From assembly GCF_003316765.1 (NCBI RefSeq), contig NZ_NIJF01000066.1, positions 62,001-126,000 on the forward strand: 64,000 nucleotides of DNA. Reading direction: 5' to 3'. The position numbers were made by a program, and so were the translations under genes. The DNA is from Bacillus sp. P14.5 (lineage in GTDB: Bacteria; Bacillota; Bacilli; Bacillales; Bacillaceae_B). This document shows positions 57,265 to 64,000 of the stretch, piece by piece; position 1 is the first letter of the stretch, and every line of letters begins with the position of its first letter. The notes beneath the pieces are model-generated. The model made no database searches. It saw only the letters and a program-made list of their open reading frames with translations, and was not told the origin of the DNA.

Positions 57265-58482
57265 TCATTCCCACTTCTTGCTGGGAGGGACAGAGGGACA
57301 GTGAACGTCTCTCCCAGATTGAATATTTTCCGCAACTACAGCCGCCCTTCTTCCATTTTTAGTCTGTTTCCTATACCATAGGGCGATTTCAAGTATGATC
57401 CTCAAATCGGTCTTCATAAAGTCTTCCCCTAGTATCTCTGTTATTTTATTCAGACGGGGGTAAAGGGTTTGTCTTACGATGAAAAGTTTATTGGCAGTGT
57501 CTTGTTTATTGCCGTGGCATTGCAGATAGGCATCAAGTGTTTCCAGTAACTGGCTGTTATGGTTCTGATCATAGTTTATTAGAGGTTCAAGATATTCATT
57601 GATGATTCCTGGGAGCTGGTTATTCAGGATGAGCGGGACCAGCAGTCTCTCAAGTTGGAGATCTTGGTAGAACATCAAGTGACGGTTCTCAAAGATTTTT
57701 TTTATTTCAATGGCTTCCTTTAGTGTCATTAGTGATTTGGACAACTCGTCTGTCGATTGATAATCCTTGCCGGCGATTAGTTCTATTGGCTCTTCTATTG
57801 CTGCATATAAACGGGATAACCGCTGTTTAAGGGATGCTCTGTTTCCGAAAATATCCCGGAAAAGTACAAAAAGGGAGGATGAGGAGGGAAGGTATGTGTA
57901 TAGCATTTCAAAACCTTCTTCTTCGGCAAGACTTTCATAATCTGAAAGACTATTTCTTCCCAATACCAATGCTGGAATTCCAGGTGCCAACTCCTCGGAG
58001 ATGGCAGCCGTGACCTCAGTAAAGCTGGTGTGGTGCTGATTCCAAAGCTGTGTCAGATGCTGGGATAAGCTTAGATTTTTATCAGGATAGTAGATGTAGT
58101 CATAAATCTTCTTTGTTATGTCGATGAAGCGGACTTGTTCATAAAACGCAATTATTGGAAAGTCATGTTCCTCCGAGAGATTCATCATTTCTTCAGGCAG
58201 TTCTGATATGTATGTATTTAATTCGATGCACAAACCTGATGCTTTGTTTTGTATCAATTCCTTCATCAACCTTATGGCGACTTCATGATTTTCTCCCCAG
58301 CCTATACCGGTGGTCAATATGAGTTCACCACCATTTATTAAGGTCCCTATATGGTTCACTTCCAATATATGTGCCCACTTGACCATTTTGGTTGTTCCCT
58401 TTATCCCGCTTAGTACTTTTGCTGATTGAAAGCAATCCATTGCTAATATCATTTCAATTGTTAGATAACTGTCCTTTGTCAT
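57265..58482 (-). CDS. PucR-family transcriptional regulator
   Basis: A 405-residue regulator. The N-terminal PucR domain (about 5-125) shows LTIEMILAMDCFQSAKVLSG, WAHILEVNHIGTLINGGELI and LTTGIGW; a GGDEF-like middle domain follows (QRLSRLYAAIEEPIELIAGK), and the C-terminal HTH of the PucR/CdaR type has LLETLDAYLQCHGNKQDTAN and LFIVRQTLYPRLNKITEILG. I chose ATG 58482 (MTKDSYLTIE), behind AGGAGG, over the frame from 58593. Such regulators sense purine, amino-acid or amine substrates and often control the adjacent divergent operon, here mmsA onward. The last 25 residues continue past the HTH into repeat-like DNA and may be a recent extension. Confidence 0.88.
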   Translation of the reverse strand: MTKDSYLTIEMILAMDCFQSAKVLSGIKGTTKMVKWAHILEVNHIGTLINGGELILTTGIGWGENHEVAIRLMKELIQNKASGLCIELNTYISELPEEMMNLSEEHDFPIIAFYEQVRFIDITKKIYDYIYYPDKNLSLSQHLTQLWNQHHTSFTEVTAAISEELAPGIPALVLGRNSLSDYESLAEEEGFEMLYTYLPSSSSLFVLFRDIFGNRASLKQRLSRLYAAIEEPIELIAGKDYQSTDELSKSLMTLKEAIEIKKIFENRHLMFYQDLQLERLLVPLILNNQLPGIINEYLEPLINYDQNHNSQLLETLDAYLQCHGNKQDTANKLFIVRQTLYPRLNKITEILGEDFMKTDLRIILEIALWYRKQTKNGRRAAVVAENIQSGRDVHCPSVPPSKKWE

Positions 58483-58633
58483 GCTAAAGAGACCTCCTGA
58501 CTTTACACAATGTAAGTTGTTCAGTTTTTTTACTATTTGTTTGTCTAATGAAATGTAATCGTTTTCAATGTAAAATATTATTTGAATATTCATAATTATT
58601 TTATCAAGTATAGCGAAAGAAGGGAAGGATTAG

Positions 58634-60094
58634 GTGCAAAAGTTAGAACAGAGCCCGGTTACATTGTCAAATTTCATTGGAAATAAAAAGGTACCTACAA
58701 GAAGTCAAAATTATGGAGCAGTTTACAATCCGTCAAATGGGAGGGAGATAGCCCAAGTTCCAATCTCCTCGAAAGAAGATGTGGACGCAGCTGTCCAAAC
58801 AGCAAGGGAAGCTTTCGAAACGTGGTCAGAAGTACCGGTTCCCAAGAGGGCACGTCTAATGTTCTCTTATCACAGGCTGCTGGTGGAACATGAGGATGAG
58901 TTAGCGAAGCTGATTACATTGGAGAATGGAAAAAGTTTCAAAGAAGCAAAAGGGGAAGTTCTGCGGGGAATCGAGTGCGTTGAATTTGCAGCTGGAGCAC
59001 CTAATTTGATGAAAGGTGAAAGCCTGACAAACATTGCATCGAATATGGATTCATCGATGTATCGTTATCCAGTCGGGGTGGTAGGAGGCATAACGCCTTT
59101 CAACTTTCCGATGATGGTGCCATGCTGGATGTTCCCGCTTGCCATCGTGTGCGGAAATACATTCGTATTGAAGCCTTCTGAAAAAACACCATTGTTAGCT
59201 AACAGGCTTGCGGAATTATTGAAAGAAGCCGGACTTCCCGATGGCGTGTTCAATATTGTGCATGGTGCGAAGGATGTTGTTGAAGGTCTGCTGGAGCATG
59301 AACAAGTGGATGCCATTTCATTTGTAGGTTCCCAGCCAGTTGCAAAGCTTGTGTATGAACGCGCTTCGCAAACAGGCAAGCGGGTGCAGGCGCTGTCGGG
59401 TGCAAAGAACCATCATATTGTCATGCCGGATGCGTCGGTCCGACAATCAGTAGATGAAATCATAAAATCTTCATATGGCAGTGCCGGCGAAAGATGCATG
59501 GCTTGTAGTGCGGTCGTTGTCGTGGGGGATCAGCCGACATTCATGGAGGCACTTATTCATGAGGTGGAGAACTTAACTGTCGGGGATGGCTTTCAAGATA
59601 ATGTGTCCTTGACACCGCTTATTCGCAAGGAGCACCGGGACAAAGTGGCGGATTATATTGAGAAAGGTGTAGCCGAAGGGGCAGAGTTGTTATGTGATGG
59701 CCGTAATCATCCATCAGCACAAGGTGAAGGCTTCTATTTAGGAGGGACCTTGTTAGATCAGGTAGAACCTGAAATGACCGTTGCTAAAGAAGAAATCTTT
59801 GGTCCGGTAGTAAGTGTCCTTCGCGCAGAAACCATTGAGGAGGCAGTCGATAAGGTGAATCAGTCACGTTTTGGAAACTCTGCCGTTCTTTATTCGAATG
59901 ACTCCAGAGCAGTCAGGTATTTCCGTGAAAAAACGGAAGCCGGGATGCTGGGAGTGAATGTGGGAGTTCCTGCGCCAATGGCCTTTTTCCCATTCTCAGG
60001 CTGGAAAGAGTCTTTCTATGGAGACCTGCATGCAAACGGATCAGATGGTGTGAATTTCTATACAAGAAGAAAGATGCTGACCAGCCGGTTCTAG
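58634..60094 (+). CDS. mmsA: CoA-acylating (methyl)malonate-semialdehyde dehydrogenase
   Basis: Oxidises malonate semialdehyde or methylmalonate semialdehyde with NAD+ and CoA to acetyl-CoA or propionyl-CoA, releasing CO2. 486 residues, family size. Features are GVVGGITPFNFPMMVPCWMF (oxyanion and NAD site), FVLKPSEKTPLLANRLAELL, the catalytic cysteine in SAGERCMACSAVVVV, and EEIFGPVVSVLRAETIEEAV. Unlike ordinary aldehyde dehydrogenases it has the MMSDH-type YRYPVGVVGGITPFN and lacks the usual Glu-in-ELGGKS (here LSGAKNHHIVMPDAS). GTG 58634 follows GAAGGGAAGGA. It heads the operon and is divergent from PucR. Confidence 0.92.
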   Translation: MQKLEQSPVTLSNFIGNKKVPTRSQNYGAVYNPSNGREIAQVPISSKEDVDAAVQTAREAFETWSEVPVPKRARLMFSYHRLLVEHEDELAKLITLENGKSFKEAKGEVLRGIECVEFAAGAPNLMKGESLTNIASNMDSSMYRYPVGVVGGITPFNFPMMVPCWMFPLAIVCGNTFVLKPSEKTPLLANRLAELLKEAGLPDGVFNIVHGAKDVVEGLLEHEQVDAISFVGSQPVAKLVYERASQTGKRVQALSGAKNHHIVMPDASVRQSVDEIIKSSYGSAGERCMACSAVVVVGDQPTFMEALIHEVENLTVGDGFQDNVSLTPLIRKEHRDKVADYIEKGVAEGAELLCDGRNHPSAQGEGFYLGGTLLDQVEPEMTVAKEEIFGPVVSVLRAETIEEAVDKVNQSRFGNSAVLYSNDSRAVRYFREKTEAGMLGVNVGVPAPMAFFPFSGWKESFYGDLHANGSDGVNFYTRRKMLTSRF

Positions 60095-60107
60095 ACCAGA
60101 CAGAAGG

Positions 60108-61463
60108 ATGGTGAATAATAAAGTGAAGACAAAAACCTGGCAAGAGCGGGACAAAGAAAATGTTATGCACGCGATGACACCTTATGCGAAAACACCCCTT
60201 ATCGTAAAAATGGCAAAAGGCTGTTTTCTTGAAGATTCCGATGGAAACAAATATTTAGATGCGATGAGCGGGCTCTGGTGCGTCAATGTGGGGTATGGGA
60301 GAGAGGAATTGGCGGAGGCTGCTTACCAGCAGCTAAAGGAGATGCCCTACTATCCGCTGACCCAAAGCCATTATCCGGCCATTCAGTTAGCGGAGAAAAT
60401 CAATGAATGGCTTGATGACGAGTATGTATTCTTCTTCTCAAGCAGCGGTTCTGAGGCAAACGAAACCGCATTTAAGATAGCGAGGCAGTATCATAACCAA
60501 AATGATGAGCCAGGCAAATATAAAATTGTTTCCCGTTACCGTGCCTACCATGGCGGTACTATGGGGGCCTTGTCAGCAACCGGGCAGGCGGAGCGGAAAT
60601 ACCGCTATGAACCATTGGCTGCCGGCTTTCTGCATACCGTGCCGCCGGACTGCTACCGATGTCCTTTGAAAAAGGAACCTGGAAGCTGCCAAACCGCTTG
60701 TGCCGATATGATTGACCAGACTATTACATGGGAGCTTAATAGGACGGTTGCGGCGGTCATCATGGAGCCGATCATTACAGGGGGCGGCATTCTGGTCCCG
60801 CCGGAAGGCTACTTGAAAAAAGTCAGGGAGATTTGCGATAAGCATGGTGTTTTGCTGATAGTGGACGAAGTGATCAGCGGTTTCGGCCGAACGGGAGAGA
60901 TGTTCGGATTTATGCATGAGGGTATTAAGCCGGATATCATCACAATGGCAAAAGGATTGACCAGTGGCTATTTACCGCTCTCTGTTACAGCGGTTAGGAA
61001 AGACCGCTATGAAATGTTTCAGGAGGCTTGTGAATATGACCATTTCCGATCGGTCACAACATTTGGCGGGAATCCGGCTGCTTGCGCATTAGCCCTGAAG
61101 AATATAGATATCATTAAGGATGAGGGCTACATCAGCAACGCCGCTGTTCGCGGGCAGCAGCTCTATGAGGAAGTGAAAGAGCTGTTGAGTCATCCCAATG
61201 TCGGTGACATCCGAAGTAAGGGGTTATTGCTGGGAATTGAACTGGTTGAGGACTCACTGACCCGCAAGCCGATTGAGGAAGAAAAGGTTAATAGCATCAT
61301 CTCAGCATGTAAATTGAAAGGGGTCATCATCGGAAAGAATGGGGATACAGTGGCTGGGTTTAATAATATTTTAACGGTGGCGCCTCCACTTTCCATTGAT
61401 GAAGGTACGATATATTTCTTGAGCGGTGTTCTTAAAACTTCGATTCGTGAAGTTTTAACTTAA
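60108..61463 (+). CDS. Class III (omega-amino acid) aminotransferase
   Basis: A PLP-dependent transaminase of 451 residues, probably beta-alanine (or another omega-amino acid):pyruvate. The start region has AMTPYAKTPLIVKMAKGCFL, the PLP-phosphate loop FFSSSGSEANETAFKIARQY, the aspartate in LLIVDEVISGFGRTGEMF, and the Schiff-base lysine in ITMAKGLTSGYLPLSV. A CPLKKEPGSCQTAC insert carries three Cys. The class III fold and the neighbouring semialdehyde dehydrogenase fit the reaction beta-alanine to malonate semialdehyde. GTG 60123 is an alternative in-frame start; neither has a clear ribosome site. Confidence 0.88.
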   Translation: MVNNKVKTKTWQERDKENVMHAMTPYAKTPLIVKMAKGCFLEDSDGNKYLDAMSGLWCVNVGYGREELAEAAYQQLKEMPYYPLTQSHYPAIQLAEKINEWLDDEYVFFFSSSGSEANETAFKIARQYHNQNDEPGKYKIVSRYRAYHGGTMGALSATGQAERKYRYEPLAAGFLHTVPPDCYRCPLKKEPGSCQTACADMIDQTITWELNRTVAAVIMEPIITGGGILVPPEGYLKKVREICDKHGVLLIVDEVISGFGRTGEMFGFMHEGIKPDIITMAKGLTSGYLPLSVTAVRKDRYEMFQEACEYDHFRSVTTFGGNPAACALALKNIDIIKDEGYISNAAVRGQQLYEEVKELLSHPNVGDIRSKGLLLGIELVEDSLTRKPIEEEKVNSIISACKLKGVIIGKNGDTVAGFNNILTVAPPLSIDEGTIYFLSGVLKTSIREVLT

Positions 61464-61483
61464 TAGACAAGGAGATGGGAGAA

Positions 61484-61771
61484 TTGCAGAAAGATCTAGG
61501 GGGAAAGCAGGATTATCGGTTTAAGATTGCAAACCGGGAAGCGTTGATAGGAGTAGCTTTGGCCGTCTTCAACTTCCTTTGGTGGTTTGCCTTCGCATAT
61601 GGGCTGGGTGATGAGTCACCTGAAAATTACTCATATGTATTCGGGCTGCCGGCTTGGTTCTTTTACAGCTGTGTAGTTGGATTCTTGATCATGGTGGTAC
61701 TTGTTATAGTTGTTGTGAAATTTTGGTTTGTCGACGTCCCATTTGATGAAGATGGAGGTGAGAAATTATGA
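61484..61771 (+). CDS. YhdT/DUF997 family small membrane protein (symporter partner)
   Basis: A 95-residue protein with two transmembrane helices (ALIGVALAVFNFLWWFAFAY and WFFYSCVVGFLIMVVLVIVV) and a conserved FWFVDVPFDEDG tail. This is the YhdT family, typically encoded just before PanF-type sodium/solute symporters; its role in transport is not defined. I chose TTG 61484, nine bases after AAGGAG, over ATG 61475, which abuts it. Its stop overlaps the symporter start (ATGA), a strong sign of coupled expression. Confidence 0.85.
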   Translation: MQKDLGGKQDYRFKIANREALIGVALAVFNFLWWFAFAYGLGDESPENYSYVFGLPAWFFYSCVVGFLIMVVLVIVVVKFWFVDVPFDEDGGEKL

Positions 61772-63240
61772 ACTTGGCAGTTATTTTACCTTTAGTTGTC
61801 TTTCTGATTATCATTTTCTTCATCGGTTTTTGGGCAAGTAAATCTTTAAAAACAACAACAGAGAATTCATTCTTGCAAGAGTACTTCCTGGGCGGAAGAC
61901 AGCTCGGGGGGTTCATCCTTGCGATGACCATGATCGCCACTTACGGAAGTGCGAGCAGTTTCATCGGTGGTCCCGGTGTTGCTTATACTCAAGGGCTTGC
62001 CTGGGTATTGCTGTCAATGTCACAGGTGGCAACCGGTTATTTTGTCTTAATGATTCTTGGTAAAAAGTTTGCAATCATGGCTCGTAAATATAATGCCGTG
62101 ACGTTGATCGACTTCTTAAAAGAACGTTACAAGAGCAAGTGGGTGGTCTTAACGGCCGCTTTAAGTATCATCATTTTCCTATTCTCGGCAATGGCTGCCC
62201 AGTGGGTCGGCGGTGCCAGATTAATTGAGTCGTTGACAGGATTAAACTATACAACAGCATTATTCATCTTTGCTGTTTCCGTTCTTGTATATGTTATTAT
62301 CGGCGGATTCAGAGCCGTCGCTTTGACGGATGCTGTTCAAGGCGTCGTCATGTTTGGGGGTACGCTGGTTCTGCTGATTGCCACAATCATCGCAGGAGGT
62401 GGTATCTCGAATATTATGGGTGATCTATTGGCGGAGAATCCCAACTTGGTGACTCCGTATGGTGCGGCGGGAGATCTGAGCCCATCGTATGTATCTTCTT
62501 TCTGGATTTTGGTAGGGGTGGCTGTAGTCGGTTTGCCGCAGGTGACCGTTCGTGCTATGTCTTATAAGAATTCACGATCCATGCACCGGGCACTCATTAT
62601 CGGAACGATAGTAGTTGGATTTATCATGTTGAATATGCATTTGATCGGTGTATTTGCCCGTCCGATTTTACCTGGCATTGAAGTGGGCGACAAAGTGATG
62701 CCGATGATTGCCCAGGAGGTCCTGCCAGCATGGCTTGCCGGAATTGTATTGGCGGCACCTATGGCAGCCATCATGTCTACGGTTGACTCCCTCCTGTTAC
62801 TTGTCAGCTCTGCTGTCGTAAAAGATGTTTACTTGAACTACATCAAGCCCGAGGCAGCCATTGGTACGGTTAAAAAGCTAAGCTTCAGTGTAACAGCGAT
62901 CCTCGGGGTATTAGTGTTCCTGATGGCTTTGAACCCGCCGGATCTACTAATCTGGTTGAACCTATTTGCCTTTGGCGGTCTGGAAGCTACATTCATTTGG
63001 CCGGTGGTACTGGGACTTTATTGGAAAGCGGGCAACAAGTACGGAGCGCTGTCATCCATGATTGTTGGGATAGGTTCCTACATTATTGTTGATCAATATT
63101 TCCCTAATCTGTTCGGGATGCATAATGTTGTCGTTCCTATCATTCTATCATTTGTGGCATTTATAACCGTTAGTCTGATGACAAAATCTTATACAGTGAA
63201 TGATTATATTACTCAACAAAAACTGGAAAGGAGTGTTTAA
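61768..63240 (+). CDS. panF: PanF-type sodium/solute symporter
   Basis: A 490-residue member of the sodium:solute symporter family with about 13 helices. Features are EYFLGGRQLGGFILAMTMIA, TYGSASSFIGGPGVAYTQGL, YNAVTLIDFLKERYKSKWVV, GGFRAVALTDAVQGVVMFGG, and the sodium-site helix AAPMAAIMSTVDSLLLLVSS. It is closest in look to PanF, the sodium/pantothenate symporter, as the YhdT partner also suggests. Within a catabolic operon the real substrate could instead be another carboxylate or a beta-alanyl compound. ATG 61768 overlaps the YhdT gene. Confidence 0.85.
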   Translation: MNLAVILPLVVFLIIIFFIGFWASKSLKTTTENSFLQEYFLGGRQLGGFILAMTMIATYGSASSFIGGPGVAYTQGLAWVLLSMSQVATGYFVLMILGKKFAIMARKYNAVTLIDFLKERYKSKWVVLTAALSIIIFLFSAMAAQWVGGARLIESLTGLNYTTALFIFAVSVLVYVIIGGFRAVALTDAVQGVVMFGGTLVLLIATIIAGGGISNIMGDLLAENPNLVTPYGAAGDLSPSYVSSFWILVGVAVVGLPQVTVRAMSYKNSRSMHRALIIGTIVVGFIMLNMHLIGVFARPILPGIEVGDKVMPMIAQEVLPAWLAGIVLAAPMAAIMSTVDSLLLLVSSAVVKDVYLNYIKPEAAIGTVKKLSFSVTAILGVLVFLMALNPPDLLIWLNLFAFGGLEATFIWPVVLGLYWKAGNKYGALSSMIVGIGSYIIVDQYFPNLFGMHNVVVPIILSFVAFITVSLMTKSYTVNDYITQQKLERSV

Positions 63241-63245
63241 CGGAA

Positions 63246-64000
63246 ATGAGTGAAACTTTCACAGAGACCAGATTTACACGAGATCGAAAAGAAGTTATTT
63301 CCTTAACACAGGACTTAGTAAGGATACCGAGTGTATACCGCCCTGGGATTGAAGGGGGCAATGAAGAAAAGGTTGCTCACTTTGTCGCGGGTCACCTAAG
63401 CAATCTTGGGATTGAAGTCCATGTGGAAGAAGTTGTGCCTGGACGGCCGAATGTCATCGGTATCGTGGATTCGGGCAAGCCTGGAAAAACACTTCTGTTT
63501 GAAGGGCATACGGATGTCGTGACAGAGGGAGACCATGATTCATGGAAACATGACCCGTTTGGGGCAGAAATTATAGATGGCCGTATGTACGGCAGGGGAA
63601 CAAATGATACAAAAGGTAACTTAGCCTGCATGATTACTGCGGTCCATTCCCTGTTACAGGATCAGGAAGAATGGTCAGGAAAAATCATTTTGTGTATCCC
63701 GTGTGATGAAGAAGGCATGATGATCGGAATCAAGCATTTCATTAAGCAGGGCTGGGCAGATGGTATAGATGGAGCCATCATTTGTGAGCCGGAAGAAAAT
63801 CAGGTATGCATCAACCAGAGGGGCGCCATGCGTGTCGTTTTGAAAACGTATGGAAAAATGGCTCATGGCGCGATTTCCTGGAGCGGCATCAACCCAAACT
63901 GGCGCATGGCTAAAATAATTTGCGAGCTGGAAAAATTGGAAAAGCACGAGCAGGAGCGTTTAGGCAAGCATCCGACACTGGGATGGCCAAGTATCACACC
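63246..64000 (+). CDS. M20-family amidohydrolase/peptidase, N-terminal part (cut by window end)
   Basis: The first 251 residues of a zinc-dependent M20 (ArgE/DapE/ACY1/CPG2) enzyme. The metal and catalytic motifs are in order: LLFEGHTDVVTEGDH (first zinc His and Asp), MYGRGTNDTKGNLACM (bridging Asp), CIPCDEEGMMIG (catalytic Glu and zinc Glu) and ICEPEENQVC. Then comes the start of the dimerisation domain, NQRGAMRVVLKTYGKMAHGA. It hydrolyses an amide or peptide bond. In this operon a beta-alanyl amide is a natural guess. ATG 63246 follows AAAGGAG; the end lies outside the window. Confidence 0.88.
   Translation, partial: MSETFTETRFTRDRKEVISLTQDLVRIPSVYRPGIEGGNEEKVAHFVAGHLSNLGIEVHVEEVVPGRPNVIGIVDSGKPGKTLLFEGHTDVVTEGDHDSWKHDPFGAEIIDGRMYGRGTNDTKGNLACMITAVHSLLQDQEEWSGKIILCIPCDEEGMMIGIKHFIKQGWADGIDGAIICEPEENQVCINQRGAMRVVLKTYGKMAHGAISWSGINPNWRMAKIICELEKLEKHEQERLGKHPTLGWPSIT

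Overview
The window looks like chromosomal DNA of a Bacillus-like Firmicute (family Bacillaceae). The evidence is AGGAGG-type ribosome binding sites, frequent TTG/GTG starts, a histidine-utilisation operon, LysM/NlpC-P60 and LytR-CpsA-Psr wall proteins, a PbpC-type lipoprotein PBP, a sortase-anchored protein, and a capsule locus headed by a Wzz-like modulator, a tyrosine kinase and a PHP-type tyrosine phosphatase. No tRNA, rRNA or CRISPR was seen.

Layout. 1-3.3 kb: end of hutU, hutI, hutG. 3.4-4.1 kb: a NERD/zinc-finger protein, followed by repeat-filled intergenic DNA (52-bp tandem repeats, palindromes). 4.9-6.8 kb: an ECF sigma factor with its likely anti-sigma factor behind a textbook ECF promoter. 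6.9-14 kb (minus): a giant LPDTG-anchored protein with four lamin-tail domains and a metallophosphoesterase. 14.3-15.5 kb: a HupE/UreJ-type membrane protein, then nine 53-bp tandem repeats. 16.6-19.9 kb: a LytE-like hydrolase and a PbpC-like PBP. 19.8-21.7 kb: a RAYT (REP-associated tyrosine transposase) gene embedded in its REP palindromes, with its 3' end duplicated in tandem. 23.1-24.4 kb: a secreted pro-peptide with five copies of a heptapeptide ending in PVY, divergent from a PlcR-like HTH/TPR regulator; I read this as an RRNPP quorum-sensing pair. 24.5-47.3 kb: a capsule/exopolysaccharide region: UDP-glucose dehydrogenase, two LCP proteins, SGNH hydrolase, Wzz/BY-kinase/phosphatase, initiating sugar transferase, glycosyltransferases, Wzx, Wzy, a HAD/membrane-protein pair, a complete CMP-Kdo pathway (kdsB-kdsA-kdsD-kdsC), a HIT protein, galE and gtaB. 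47.5-51.6 kb: decayed insertion sequences. 51.8-53.9 kb: a second RAYT gene and a YifB/ComM ATPase. 54.4-56.0 kb (minus): DUF1643 protein, small lipoprotein and a nuclease-like zinc-ribbon protein. 56.2-57.2 kb: REP relics and an IS1182-type transposase relic. 57.3-64 kb: a PucR regulator divergent from an operon of semialdehyde dehydrogenase, class-III aminotransferase, YhdT/PanF-type symporter and an M20 amidohydrolase cut by the window edge.

How it fits together. The capsule region encodes precursor synthesis (UDP-Glc, UDP-GlcA, UDP-Gal, CMP-Kdo), assembly, length control by tyrosine phosphorylation, and LCP enzymes for attachment to the wall. A Kdo pathway in a Gram-positive capsule locus, next to a GT52-like (CMP-sugar type) transferase, is unusual. 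The quorum-sensing pair sits directly upstream of this region, but control of the capsule by it is only a guess. The final operon is consistent with import and hydrolysis of a beta-alanine-containing compound and oxidation through malonate semialdehyde.

Caveat. Nine otherwise well-preserved genes are each broken by one frameshift in a short A or T run. Eight need exactly one extra base to restore a family-typical protein. This looks more like residual homopolymer error in the assembly than biology, so those genes are given as single features over their full span.
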